A stretch of 64,000 bases of DNA. Origin: Myxococcus landrumus (lineage in GTDB: Bacteria; Myxococcota; Myxococcia; Myxococcales; Myxococcaceae). Shown in pieces: positions 8,787 to 19,662 of this stretch (positions are counted from its first letter, which is position 1; every line of letters begins with the position of its first letter). A program made the translations under genes and the position numbers. The DNA is taken from assembly GCF_017301635.1 (NCBI RefSeq), contig NZ_CP071091.1:8858501-8922500 (forward strand), in the 5' to 3' direction. The notes beneath the pieces were generated by a model that was not told the origin of the DNA, ran no database searches, and worked only from the letters and a program-made list of their open reading frames with translations.

Positions 8787-9065
8787 TCAGCGGCGCAGTT
8801 GGCTCAGGGCCCGGTCGTACTTGCCGTTCGCCCAGAGCATGTAGATGCCCGTCAGCGCCCAGGCGGTGACGATGACGAGGGCACCCAGGACGATGCCCAC
8901 CGACAGGCCAGGGACGAGCTGCTGGCCCATGAGCGGCTTGTTGAAGGCCACCAGCAGGATGAAGCCGAAGTAGGCCACCAGCGTGGCCACCGTGAGCGCG
9001 GCGGCCACCCGCCAGCGCGAGGAGGCGAGTGCTTCCAGGGCATCGTTTCGAGAGGGCTCGGACAT
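8787..9065 (-). CDS. DUF485 family inner-membrane protein (YjcH-like)
   Basis: The 92-residue protein has two membrane spans and matches the YjcH/DUF485 family: a [14 protein letters not shown] first span, the FNKPLMGQ loop and a closing [14 protein letters not shown]. This family is nearly always encoded between acetyl-CoA synthetase and the acetate permease, as here, and may help permease assembly or function. Its biochemical role is not established. Confidence 0.9.
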   Translation of the reverse strand: MSEPSRNDALEALASSRWRVAAALTVATLVAYFGFILLVAFNKPLMGQQLVPGLSVGIVLGALVIVTAWALTGIYMLWANGKYDRALSQLRR

Positions 9066-9085
9066 GTCGTGTCTCGGCGGGAGGG

Positions 9086-11050
9086 TCAGGACTTCGCGCG
9101 GGCGGGAAGCGACTTCGTGAGCAGCTCGTCGAGCACGGCGGGGTCGGCCAAAGTGGTGGCGTCACCCAGGTTCTCCGTCTCGCCGGAGGCAATCTTGCGC
9201 AGCATGCGGCGCAGAATCTTGCCGGAGCGCGTCTTGGGCAGGCCGTTGACCACCACCACCCGGTCCGGCGTGGCGATGGGGCCGATGACGTGGCGAACCT
9301 GCTCCTTGAGCGCGCCCACCATCTGCTCGGTGGACGTCTCCAGCCAGTCCGGCTTCACGGTGACGAAGGCGCAGACGCCCGTGCCCTTGATGTCGTGGGG
9401 GAAGCCCACCACGGCGGCCTCGGCCACGGCCTCGTGGGCGACGAGCGCGCTCTCCACCTCCGCGGTGCCCAGCCGGTGGCCGGACACGTTGAGGACGTCG
9501 TCGACGCGGCCGGTAATCCAGTAGTAGCCGTCCTCGTCGCGGCGGCAGCCGTCGCCGGTGAAGTACAGGTTGGGGAAGCGCGAGTAGTACGTCTCCACGA
9601 AGCGCTGGTGGTGGCCGTACAGCGTGCGCGCCTGTCCCGGCCACGAGCGCGCCAGGCACAGGTTGCCGCTGACGCCGTTGCCTTCAATCACCCGGCCCTC
9701 CTCGTCCATCAGCACGGGCTCCACGCCGAAGAAGGGCAGGGTGGCGGAGCCCGGCTTGCACGGCGTGGCGCCGGGCAGCGGCGAGATGAGGATGCCGCCC
9801 GTCTCAGTCTGCCACCACGTGTCGATGACGGGGCAGCGGCCCTCGCCCACCACGTCGTGGTACCAGCGCCATACCTCCGGGTTGATGGGCTCCCCCACGC
9901 TGCCCAGCAGGCGCAGCGACTTGCGCGAGGACTTCTTCACCCACGCGTCGCCCTCCTTGATGAGCGCGCGCAGCGCGGTGGGCGCGGTGTAGAGGACGGT
10001 GGCCTTCACGTCGTCCACCACCTTCCAGAGCCGGCCCGCGTCGGGATACGAGGGCGTGGACTCGAAGAGGACGGTGGTGGTGCCGTTGGCGAGCGGTCCG
10101 TAGAGCAGGTAGCTGTGGCCCGTCACCCAGCCCAGGTCCGCGGTGCAGAAGTGGATGTCGTCTGGGCGCACGTCGAAGACGTAGTGGTGCGTGGTCGCCG
10201 CGTAGACCAGGTAGCCGCCCGTGGTGTGCAGCACGCCCTTGGGCTTCCCGGTGGAGCCGGAGGTGTAAAGGATGAAGAGCGGGTCCTCCGCGTCCATCCA
10301 CTCGGCGGGACAGACGCCCCGGTGGCGCGCCATCTCCGCGTCCAGCCAGAAGTCGCGGCCCTCCACCATGGGGACCTCGCGCGGCGTGCGCTGGGCCACC
10401 AGGACGGACGTCACCTGGGTGAGCCCCTCCACGGCCTCGTCGGCGATGGCCTTGGTGGGCACACTCTTGGGGCCCCGCGGTCCCTCGTTGGCGGTGACCA
10501 GCACCTTCGCGCCCGAGTCGAGGATGCGCTCGCGCAGCGACTCCGCGGAGAAGCCCGCGAACACCACCGAGTGCACCGCGCCGATGCGCGCGCACGCGAG
10601 CATCGTGTACGCCAGCTCCGGAATCATGGGCAGGTAGATGCAGACGCGGTCGCCCTTGCGGACCCCGTGGGCCTTGAGCACGTTGGCGACGCGGCCGACG
10701 TGGTGCTGGAGCTCGCGGAAGGTGATGGCCTGGTACTCGCCCGGCTCGTTCTTCGCCCAGAGGATGGCCGTCTTGCCGGGGCGCTCACGGGCGTGGCGGT
10801 CCACGCAGTTGTAGGCGACGTTGAGCTTGCCGCCACCGAACCAGGAGAAGTCCACCTGCTCGGCGTTCATCTCGCGCACCGCGCCCGGGGGATGGAACCA
10901 GGTGAGGCGCTGGGCCTGCACGCCCCAGAACGACTCGGGTGCGTCCAGGCTCTGACGGTAGAGGCGCTGGTAGTCCTCCAGGCTCCGGACATGTGAGGCG
11001 CGGGAGAAGTGCTCCTTGGGCGCAACGAACGAATCCTTCGCGACAGTCAT
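9086..11050 (-). CDS. acs: Acetyl-CoA synthetase (AMP-forming)
   Basis: The 654-residue enzyme activates acetate with ATP and CoA to acetyl-CoA in the cytoplasm. It has the usual Acs length and motifs: the N-terminal ACS extension up to about residue 75, the P-loop-like [17 protein letters not shown], the adenylate-forming core with [10 protein letters not shown], and the C-terminal [17 protein letters not shown]. In the last motif the lysine is the site that acetyltransferases block in other bacteria. It sits in an operon between the porin and DUF485 genes, with 20-21 base gaps. Confidence 0.97.
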   Translation of the reverse strand: MTVAKDSFVAPKEHFSRASHVRSLEDYQRLYRQSLDAPESFWGVQAQRLTWFHPPGAVREMNAEQVDFSWFGGGKLNVAYNCVDRHARERPGKTAILWAKNEPGEYQAITFRELQHHVGRVANVLKAHGVRKGDRVCIYLPMIPELAYTMLACARIGAVHSVVFAGFSAESLRERILDSGAKVLVTANEGPRGPKSVPTKAIADEAVEGLTQVTSVLVAQRTPREVPMVEGRDFWLDAEMARHRGVCPAEWMDAEDPLFILYTSGSTGKPKGVLHTTGGYLVYAATTHHYVFDVRPDDIHFCTADLGWVTGHSYLLYGPLANGTTTVLFESTPSYPDAGRLWKVVDDVKATVLYTAPTALRALIKEGDAWVKKSSRKSLRLLGSVGEPINPEVWRWYHDVVGEGRCPVIDTWWQTETGGILISPLPGATPCKPGSATLPFFGVEPVLMDEEGRVIEGNGVSGNLCLARSWPGQARTLYGHHQRFVETYYSRFPNLYFTGDGCRRDEDGYYWITGRVDDVLNVSGHRLGTAEVESALVAHEAVAEAAVVGFPHDIKGTGVCAFVTVKPDWLETSTEQMVGALKEQVRHVIGPIATPDRVVVVNGLPKTRSGKILRRMLRKIASGETENLGDATTLADPAVLDELLTKSLPARAKS

Positions 11051-11071
11051 CGGGGGTGACCTCGGTGGACT

Positions 11072-12181
11072 TCAGTAGAAGAACTGCAATTGCGCGGTGC
11101 CGGCGATGCCGGTCTCCGCCTCGGAGATGTCTCCGGTGCGCGACAGGGCGACCTCTGTCTTGAGGTTGAACGTGTGCTTCTTGAACCAGAGGTTGATGCC
11201 CGGCCTGAGCGCGAGCGCGTCCTGGGCGTCCACGCGCGAGCGGAAGTACGTCGCGGACACGACGGGCTCCACGATGCCGATGCGATAGCCCAGCTCCGCC
11301 AGGAAGCCCGTGCCGCTGTTGGGGTTATCGAACCCCTGACGGTAGTGGTACGCGGCCGCCTGGAAGACGAGCTCCATGTCCGCGCCGAACGGCACGTCCG
11401 CGAAGGCGTCCGCGGACAGCGCCAGCGAGTCGTGGATGCCGCTCGCGGTGGCGATGGCATCGGGCTGGTAGTCCACGCCCGCGCCCATGGACAGGTGGGG
11501 CTTCTCCGCGAAGTAGATGCCCTGGAAGAAGAGGTCCTCCTCTCGGGTGAGGAAGTTCACCCGCGCCATCGCCACGCCGCGCGGCCAGTCGTCGGGATTG
11601 ATGACCCGCCCGTCGGGTTGGACGCTGCCCCTCACGCCGTTGAGGATGGCGGCGCGGAAGCCCACGGGGCCGGCGAAGCCTCGGAGCTGCACGCCCATGT
11701 CGCGCCAGACCTTCCCGACGCCGGGCGTGAAGCGGATGACGTTGGAGTGGAAGTCGACGGTGTCGAGCGCGATGGCGCCCTGGAGGTTGTGCCGCGACAG
11801 CGGCGCGATGATGAAGCCCGCGTCCACCCAGACCTTGTCCAGGAACTCATACGAGACGAACGCGTCCTGCACGTAGAAGTCGACGTCGTATTTGCCGTCC
11901 TTGCCGAAGTTGGGCTGGTCCGTCTCCATGAAGAAGGTCAGCCGCTTCGTCACCGCGCCGAAGACGAGCAGCCGCACGCGCCGCAGGAAGAAGTCCGTTC
12001 CCACGTGCCCCACGGGGGCGCCGTCCTTGATGAGCTGCACCTGCGGCTGCATCAGGAGGTTGACGTTGAGGTACGCCTCATCGGTGAGCGTGATTCTCCC
12101 TGCGACCGCGGTTCCGACGGGCGACAGGGCCACCGCGAGCACGAGCAAAGCCAACAACAGGCGCGAGGAGGTGTGGGGCAT
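11072..12181 (-). CDS. Outer-membrane porin-like beta-barrel protein
   Basis: The 369-residue protein has a signal peptide (HTSSRLLLALLVLAVALSPVGTAVAG). It then has alternating beta-strand patterns and ends in an aromatic C-terminus (QLQFFY), as expected for an outer-membrane barrel of the phosphate-selective porin O/P type. As the first gene of the acs operon it probably lets acetate or other carboxylates cross the outer membrane, which is an inference from position. The ATG at 12181 is chosen because the signal peptide starts there. A TTG at 12232 is in frame but would lie upstream of the predicted transcription start. Confidence 0.75.
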   Translation of the reverse strand: MPHTSSRLLLALLVLAVALSPVGTAVAGRITLTDEAYLNVNLLMQPQVQLIKDGAPVGHVGTDFFLRRVRLLVFGAVTKRLTFFMETDQPNFGKDGKYDVDFYVQDAFVSYEFLDKVWVDAGFIIAPLSRHNLQGAIALDTVDFHSNVIRFTPGVGKVWRDMGVQLRGFAGPVGFRAAILNGVRGSVQPDGRVINPDDWPRGVAMARVNFLTREEDLFFQGIYFAEKPHLSMGAGVDYQPDAIATASGIHDSLALSADAFADVPFGADMELVFQAAAYHYRQGFDNPNSGTGFLAELGYRIGIVEPVVSATYFRSRVDAQDALALRPGINLWFKKHTFNLKTEVALSRTGDISEAETGIAGTAQLQFFY

Positions 12182-12194
12182 TCCCCCGCCCAGA

Positions 12195-12208
12195 GCAACA
12201 CTCCGGCC
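12195..12208 (-). promoter_or_regulatory. Sigma54-type -24/-12 promoter of the porin-acs operon
   Basis: On the minus strand the sequence TTTGGCCGGAGTGTTGCTC contains GG-N10-GC with TGGC at -24 and TTGCT at -12, close to the sigma54 consensus. The operators at 12264-12300 lie about 87 and 108 bases upstream of the predicted start. The regulator gene just upstream encodes a sigma54-activating domain. The predicted start falls only about three bases before the porin ATG, which would make the mRNA almost leaderless; this weakens the call somewhat. Confidence 0.5.
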
Positions 12209-12263
12209 AAACCGGGTCACCCGAAGTTTCAAGACCTTGCAGGTTGGCTCGTCGCGTCAGGGT

Positions 12264-12300
12264 GTTACCGAAGGTGACGTGGGCGTTACCCGGGTAACGC
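12264..12300. promoter_or_regulatory. Two palindromic activator sites upstream of the acs operon
   Basis: A perfect 18-base palindrome GCGTTACCCGGGTAACGC (12283-12300) and an imperfect one, GTTACC-GAA-GGTGAC (12264-12278), share the GTTACC half-site. Their centres are about 20.5 bases apart, close to two helical turns. They lie at the usual distance for enhancer sites of an NtrC-type activator, and the adjacent regulator gene is the obvious candidate protein. Confidence 0.6.
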
Positions 12301-12317
12301 TTCGTGCGGTGCGTCAC

Positions 12318-13675
<1,358 letters not shown>

Positions 13676-13679
<4 letters not shown>

Positions 13680-16660
13680 GCGGCGGCCCCCGGGCCCGTG
13701 CGGCGTGTGCTGGATTCGGTGCCGCGCGCATCGGGCAGACTCACGGTCACGCTAGTCCCTCCACCGGGTCGGCTGTCCACCTGGATGGTGCCACCGTGCT
13801 CGCGGACAATGCCCGCGACGAGGGCCAGTCCCAGGCCCGTTCCTTCGCCCGGCTGCTTCGTGGTGAAGAAGGGCTCGAAGACCCGCTGCGCCAGCTCCGA
13901 GGGAATGCCGTGCCCCCGGTCCAGCACCCGCACGAGGACCTGCCCCTCCACGGCCTCGGCTTCCAGCTCCACGCGTGCGCCCTCGGGGGAGGCGTCCATC
14001 GCGTTGGTCAGCAGGTTGACGAGCACCTGCTCCAAGCGCTGCGAGTCCCCCTGGACGGCGAGCCCCTCGGGGCAGCGGTGCTCGAACTGCACGCCGCGCG
14101 ACCGCGTCTCCGCCCGCGCGAGCCGCGCCAGTTGCAGGGCCTCCGTCAACAAGGGCGCGACCTCCACGCGGGTGAACGGGCGGGCTTCGCCCCCCACTGT
14201 GCCCGCATGGCTGAAGCCCACCAATGCGCGGACGATGGCGTTGATGCGGCGGCACTGCTGGAGGATGAGTCCGGTGCGCTCCGTCACGGCTGCGGTGTCA
14301 TCCAGTTCGTACTTGAGGTTCTGCGTGAGGCTGGCGATGGCCGTCAGCGGATTGCCAATCTCATGCGCCACACCCGCCGCCACGCGCCCCAGCGAGGCGA
14401 GCCGGTCCTGGTGCGCGAGGCGCGCGTCCACCGCCTTGCGCTCCGTGAGGTCCTCCACGAGCAGGGCCATGCCCTCGGAGGTCCCTCCGCCTTCCTCCGC
14501 TGGGGTCAGCCGAGAGCGGTGCAGCCGCAGCGTGCGCTCGTTGCTGGAGACGTGCACGCGTGTCTCGGTATCCGGCTCGGCTCCGGCGGAGAAGCCAGAC
14601 AAGAGCGGCCCCCAGGGCGCGGGCAGGGCGGCGAGGGGATGGCCTCGCGCGGCGTGTTCTTCCACGCCAGAGAGCCGCTCGAGCGCGGCGTTCCAGATGA
14701 CCACTTCACCATCGGGGCCGACCGCGCAGACGCCCAGGGGCAGGTCCTCCAGGATGCGCCGCAGGTAGCGCCGCACGGCCTCCACGGCGTGCTCGGGCCC
14801 CTGCATGCCGCGCGCGTCGCGCAGTCGCTCCTCCACGAAGCGCAGTTGTTCGGCCAGCGCCGTGCGAGTCCCGGGGCCCAGTCTGAGGGCCTCTTCGACC
14901 GTCAGCCGCGCGAGCACCGGGCCCAAGAGGCCGGACAGGTTGCGCTCCACGCCATCGCGGAGGCGGCGCAGCTCGGACGGCCTCCTCTCGTCGGCGGACA
15001 TGCCCAGGGATTCGAGGGCGCGGTCCACTTCCGCCGACGCGGCCTCCTCACCGAGGAGCGGAGCCAGCCGTTCGCGAAACTCCCGAGGCGAGCTCGCCTC
15101 CACTCCACCGGAGACGAGTCCGGGGGCCTCGCGCGTACACGCTCGCGCCGCTTCCCGCTCTGATGCCGACTGTCGCGTGGCCAGGGACACGCCCACGAAG
15201 GCGAGAGTGTTGAGCGTCAGCGACGCGAAGGTGGAGAAGCCCCAGGGCTCGTCACCCGGGAAGCCCAGTTGCACGGCCATGCGATGGGTCCACGCCACGA
15301 CGCCGGGCGAGGCCCACAGCGGCACCACCAGCGTCACCATCCACGTGGTGCCTCCAGCGCCCAGGCCCGCGAGCAACCCCGCGCGAGTGGCGCGCTTCCA
15401 GAAGAGCAGGCCCAGCACGCCGGGCGCGAACTGCGCCACCGCCACGAAGGACACCAGTCCCAGGTCCACGAGCCCCAGGCCGCGCGTGTCCAGCAGGTGG
15501 TAGAAGCCGAAGCCCGCCAGGATGATGAGCGCGATGAGCAGGCGCCGCGCCCACAGGAGCCAGCCGTACAGGTCGGGCTGTCCGCGCGCGTAGCCCAGGG
15601 GCAGCACCAGGTGCGTCAGGCACATGGGCGCGAGCGCCAGCGTGGTGACGATGACCATGGCGCTGGACGCGGACACGCCGCCGAGGAAGGCCACCAGCGC
15701 CAGTCCCGTCGCGCCGCGCGAGGCGGGCACCGCGAGCATGTGGAAGTCCGCGGGCCAGGGCAGGTGCAGGGCCTCGCCGCTCCACAGCAGCACGGGCACC
15801 GCCAGGTTCATCACCAGGAGCAGCAGGGGAAAGGCCCACGTCGCGGTGGACAGGGCATCGCGCTCGGGGGCTTCCGTGAAGGCCACGTGGTAGCTGCGCG
15901 GCGTGAGGAACGCGGCCGCGCAGGACAGCACCAGCAGCGGGGCCCACGAGGCCTCACGTGCGGGGCGTCGTAGCTGCTCCACGGCCTCCGGATGGGTCTC
16001 CAGCCACGTCCACAGTCCCTCCATGCCACCAAAGACAGACGACACGGCCCACGCGCTCACGGCGACCAGGGCCACCACCTTCACGGCGGACTCGAAGGCG
16101 ATGGCCAGCATCAGCCCTTCGTGGCGCTCACGCGGCGTCAGGTGGCGTGCGCCGAAGAGCACGGAGAAGACGATGAGCACCGCGCTGAACGTCATGCCGA
16201 CGAGCGTGGGGGACGCGGTGGGGCTCAGCACCTTCGCGGACTCCACCACCGCGCGGACCTGGAGCGCGAGATAGGGGAGGCTGCCGGCCAGCATGAAGAG
16301 TGTCACCGCGGTGCCAGTGGCCTGCCCCGGGTAGCGGAAGGCGAGCAGGTCCGCCAGCGAGGTGAGCTGAAGCTCGCGCGTCAGTCGCAGGAGCGGGCGC
16401 CACAGGACGGGGACGAGCAGACACGCCAGCGTGACGCCCAGGTAGATGCCGAGATAGCGGAAGCCGTGCCGTGCCGCGTAGCCCACGCTGCCGAAGTAGG
16501 ACCAGGACGTCGCGTAGACGCCCAGCGCGAGCGCATACACCAGCGGGTGCTGGGTGATTCGCGAGGAGATGAGGCCCCGCTCGGCGGCGTACGCGACGAG
16601 GAAGAGCAGCAGGAGATAGACGACGGAGGCTGCGACGAGCGAGCCCAGCTCAAGCGTCAT
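13676..16660 (-). CDS. Sensor histidine kinase with SLC5-type transporter domain (CbrA/CrbS-like)
   Basis: The 994-residue protein begins with about 13 membrane spans of the sodium:solute symporter fold (residues 1 to about 490). A PAS-like domain follows ([20 protein letters not shown]), then a HisKA domain with H766 in [10 protein letters not shown], and a HATPase domain with [18 protein letters not shown] and [11 protein letters not shown]. This layout matches CbrA and CrbS, which sense or transport a nutrient and control carbon use, including acetate. The ATG at 16660 is chosen because the first membrane span begins there. The gene overlaps the small upstream gene by 11 bases and the regulator gene by four. 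Confidence 0.92.
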
Positions 16661-16850
16661 GGCCACCGCTCCGGAACGCGGCCCAGCCCCCCAGGGCAAT
16701 GACACCCAACCACACGACGAAGGGCATGTACCCGGGAGCGTCTTCGGCCAACCACAGTCGGCGCAGCGGGGAGCCGAAGAGGAGCACCGCGATGGTGAAC
16801 ACGAGCAGCGACGGCATCGCGGGCGTGTCCGGTTCCGGGGTGCGCTTCAT
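16650..16850 (-). CDS. Small two-span membrane protein overlapping the sensor kinase gene (CbrX-like position)
   Basis: The 66-residue protein has two hydrophobic stretches (MPSLLVFTIAVLLFGSPL and MPFVVWLGVIALGGWAAF) and overlaps the start of the transporter-domain kinase gene by 11 bases. In Pseudomonas the CbrA gene is likewise preceded by an overlapping small gene, cbrX, and small DUF-type proteins often precede SLC5 permeases. It is probably translationally coupled to the kinase and may be a subunit or assembly factor. That role is inferred. Confidence 0.7.
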   Translation of the reverse strand: MKRTPEPDTPAMPSLLVFTIAVLLFGSPLRRLWLAEDAPGYMPFVVWLGVIALGGWAAFRSGGHDA

Positions 16851-16940
16851 GGGCGCGAGGATAGCAGCGCGGCGGGCGTGTTTGCCTTCCCGGGGGCCGA
16901 CGTCAGGGATGGTCATCGCGGGCGCGAGGCTGATAAGCCC

Positions 16941-18500
16941 ATGTCAGACATGTCCGCGAACGCCCCCGTCTTCACTGAGCTCGCGCAGTTCACCTTGGAC
17001 CGGGCCTCGCTCCGGTTGCTCCCCGAGTCGTTCTGTCGCCGCAACCAGGTGGCGGTTCTCGGCACGGTGGACCCGGGGGCTCCCGACACCCCGGTCACGG
17101 TGGGAATGACCCAGCCGGACAACACGCAGGTGCGCGAGCTCATGGTCGAGTTCCTGCGCCGGCCGCTCCTGCCCGTGCGGCTCAATCCCTATGAGATTGA
17201 GACCGCGCTCGAGGTGGGCTTCGGCGCGGGCCCTCGCGTCACGTGGGATGTCCTGCTCACGTCTGGCATGAAGCTGTCCAGCAAGCCCACGCCCGTGGAG
17301 CTGGTGGAGCACGTGCTGCTCAGCGCCGTGGAGATGAAGGCGTCGGACATCCACATCGAGAGCTACTTCGACGACGTGGACCTGCGCTACCGGGTCGACG
17401 GCATCCTCCACCAGTCCTATACGGACATCGACCCGCGCTCGGTGCCGGGCGTGGTCAGCCGCCTCAAGGTGCTGGCGGGGTTGGACATCACCGAGCGGCG
17501 CCGGCCGCAGGATGGCCGTCTGCGCGCGATGGTGGAGCGCCCCGAGGGGCGCAAGGTGGTGGACTTCCGCGTCAGCGTGGTGCCCAGCCCCGCGGGAGAG
17601 GACGTGGTCATCCGCATCCTGGATGCGAGCGTGGGCCTGGTGCCGGTGGAGAAGCTGGGCATGTCGCCCGAGATGCTGGCCACCTTCCTCCAACTCCTCT
17701 CCAATCCGGAGGGGCTGGTGCTCGTCACGGGCCCCACGGGCAGCGGGAAGACGACGACGCTGTACTCGGCGCTGGCGCGGCTGAATGACGGGCTGCGCAA
17801 GATTGTCACCGCCGAGGACCCCATCGAGTACTACGTCCCCAAGGTGAACCAGAAGCAGGTGACGCCGCAGATGCCGTACCCGATGCTGTTGCGTGCCCTG
17901 TTGCGACAGGACCCCAATGTCATGTTGGTGGGCGAGGTCCGGGACCAGGAGACCGGCAACATGGCGCTGATGGCGGCGGCCACGGGCCACGTGGTGCTGG
18001 GCACGCTGCACACGGCGGACGCGGTGGGCTCGGTGGCGCGGTTGCGGGGGCTGGAGTTGGACGACGTGGACGTGGCGGACTCGCTGCTGGCGGTGCTGAC
18101 GCAGCGGCTGGTGCGGCGCATCTGCGAGCAGTGCGTGGAGGACACGAAGCCCACGGCGGAGCAGGCCGCGATGATGGGCCGGTTGCTGGACGGCGTGCGC
18201 ACGCGGGTCGGGCGGGGATGTGCCGCCTGTCACCACACCGGTTACCGGGGGCGGCTGGGCATCTTCGAGCTCCTGGTGGTGGAGCCGGACCTGCAGGACC
18301 TCATCGCCAAGGGGGCGCCCACGGTGCGCTTGCGGCGGCATGCACGGACGCTGGGGTTGAAGACGTTGGTTGAGGATGGATTGGGCAAGGTGAACGCGGG
18401 CATCACCACGGTGGCGGAGCTGGTGCGGGTGGTGCCCTACCGCGCCATCGTCGCCACCCGGGATGGGCGCTACGGCTCGGAGGGCGAGGCGGAAGCGTAG
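16941..18500 (+). CDS. GspE/PilB family secretion or pilus assembly ATPase
   Basis: The 519-residue cytoplasmic ATPase shows a short N-terminal domain (1 to about 110) and the GspE core. That core contains EMKASDIHIESYFDDVDLRY, a Walker A GPTGSGKTTTLYSA, the Asp box TAEDPIEYYV, and a Walker B/His region LLRQDPNVMLVGEVRDQET ending in GTLHTAD. It also has a tetracysteine zinc site, CEQC and CAAC, near residues 395-430. It would power a type II secretion system or type IV pilus. No other secretion gene is adjacent, as is common for the scattered paralogues in myxobacteria. The next gene encodes an FHA protein. Confidence 0.88.
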   Translation: MSDMSANAPVFTELAQFTLDRASLRLLPESFCRRNQVAVLGTVDPGAPDTPVTVGMTQPDNTQVRELMVEFLRRPLLPVRLNPYEIETALEVGFGAGPRVTWDVLLTSGMKLSSKPTPVELVEHVLLSAVEMKASDIHIESYFDDVDLRYRVDGILHQSYTDIDPRSVPGVVSRLKVLAGLDITERRRPQDGRLRAMVERPEGRKVVDFRVSVVPSPAGEDVVIRILDASVGLVPVEKLGMSPEMLATFLQLLSNPEGLVLVTGPTGSGKTTTLYSALARLNDGLRKIVTAEDPIEYYVPKVNQKQVTPQMPYPMLLRALLRQDPNVMLVGEVRDQETGNMALMAAATGHVVLGTLHTADAVGSVARLRGLELDDVDVADSLLAVLTQRLVRRICEQCVEDTKPTAEQAAMMGRLLDGVRTRVGRGCAACHHTGYRGRLGIFELLVVEPDLQDLIAKGAPTVRLRRHARTLGLKTLVEDGLGKVNAGITTVAELVRVVPYRAIVATRDGRYGSEGEAEA

Positions 18501-18580
18501 GATTCGGGTGGGAGAAGACTCGACGGCTGTGCGGGCCCCCCGCAGAATCCTCCGCCTTCGAGTGGGGTGGGGGTTCGACC

Positions 18581-19108
18581 ATGATGACCGTTCAGGAGTT
18601 GCGCGCGCTCAGCACGCGGCTGACGGAGACCTTCTTCTGCAAGCAGGTGGGGCCCTTCGTGCTGGTGCAGAAGCCGCCCAGCCCGGTGATGGCGCAACTG
18701 GCGATGAAGATGGGCGCCGCGCGCACGACGATGGCGCGGGATGTCCCCAGCCTGGAGCGTCAGCAGGTGGCGCTGTGGCTGCACTTCGACACGCTCACCG
18801 TGGCGACGCTTCCTCCCGTGGCGGGGCAGGACGTGCTCACGGTGGGGCGTCAGCCGGATTGCGACCTGGTGGTCAACGAGCCCTCGGTCTCCAAGCGCCA
18901 CGCGAAGCTGTGCTGGTGGGGCGAGTCCAAGGGCTGCACCCTGGTGGACCTGAAGTCGAGCAACGGCACCTTCGTGAACGCGCGCGAGCTGGAGTCGGGC
19001 GGTGAGCTGCACCTGCGCGATGGAGACCTGCTGGGCTTTGGCGACGCGACGTTCGCCTACCTCCTGGCGCCGAGCTTCTACGCGAAGATGAAACGCGTCA
19101 GCCCCTGA
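18581..19108 (+). CDS. FHA domain protein
   Basis: The 175-residue cytoplasmic protein carries a C-terminal forkhead-associated domain. LTVGRQPDCDLVVNEPSVSK, then RHAKL, DLKSSNGTFVNA and LRDGDLLGFGD are its phosphothreonine-binding signature strands and loops. The first 85 residues have no recognised domain. It would bind a Ser/Thr-phosphorylated partner, consistent with the abundant protein kinases of myxobacteria. It lies 80 bases after the GspE-type ATPase gene and may act with it. Confidence 0.9.
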   Translation: MMTVQELRALSTRLTETFFCKQVGPFVLVQKPPSPVMAQLAMKMGAARTTMARDVPSLERQQVALWLHFDTLTVATLPPVAGQDVLTVGRQPDCDLVVNEPSVSKRHAKLCWWGESKGCTLVDLKSSNGTFVNARELESGGELHLRDGDLLGFGDATFAYLLAPSFYAKMKRVSP

Positions 19109-19157
19109 GCGGTGATGGGCGCCGAGTGGATGACCCAGGATGAGCGTGGGCCCTGGT

Positions 19158-19538
19158 TCACCTCGACCGGCGCAGGAGCAGGAAGGCAATCAACCCGGGA
19201 ACGGCGAACAGGATGATCGTCAGTCCCACGGGAAGCTGCAGGTGCTTCACGCCCAGGTAGAGCAGCGCCATCACGCCGCCGACGAGAGCCACCACCGCGA
19301 GGGTCCACAGGACCATGCCCATGAGCAGATCGCCGAGGATGCTGGTGCCAACCTCGACCCCCAGGTGGACGGCGGAGTCCGAGAGCGTCTTGGGTTTGCC
19401 CAACAAGGCGCAGCGTGGACAGACGCGCTGCCCGTCCTTGAGCAAGGGCCTCCTCCGGAGCCTGGCGCCGCAGGACTCACAGGACCCGCCCAGCCCCAGC
19501 TTGTACCTCCAGGCCCCAGACCGCTTGGACGTCGCCAT
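19158..19538 (-). CDS. Zinc-ribbon membrane protein of unknown function
   Basis: The 126-residue protein has a zinc-ribbon-like N-terminus with C20xxC23 and C40xxC43. Two membrane spans follow (LMGMVLWTLAVVALVGGVMA and LPVGLTIILFAVPGLIAFLL) and then a basic tail LRRSR. I do not recognise a family with assigned function. The start ATG at 19538 precedes MATSKRSG, and the frame upstream lacks any sign of coding. It converges on the FHA gene. Confidence 0.7.
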   Translation of the reverse strand: MATSKRSGAWRYKLGLGGSCESCGARLRRRPLLKDGQRVCPRCALLGKPKTLSDSAVHLGVEVGTSILGDLLMGMVLWTLAVVALVGGVMALLYLGVKHLQLPVGLTIILFAVPGLIAFLLLRRSR

Positions 19539-19662
19539 GGCGTGAAGCCTACTCGCGGGTCGTCCGGAGCGCCTGGCGTCGCCCTGTTTCGTGAGGAGGT
19601 CCCGGACCCACGGTAGGATGCCGCCCCGGGTGCGTCGACGGCACCCTTGAAGGGACGGAGAC

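Noticed and set aside
9029-10996. Plus-strand frame over the acetyl-CoA synthetase gene
   Set aside because: The acs product is complete on the minus strand with all motifs, and the plus-strand frame is a composition artefact.
12213-12223. CGGGTcACCCG as a third activator site
   Set aside because: The arms are short, the sequence lacks GTTACC and it lies too close to the -24 element. It is probably chance in GC-rich DNA.
12232-12234. TTG start codon extending the porin by 17 residues
   Set aside because: The signal peptide begins at the ATG at 12181, and the -24/-12 promoter match would start transcription downstream of the TTG.
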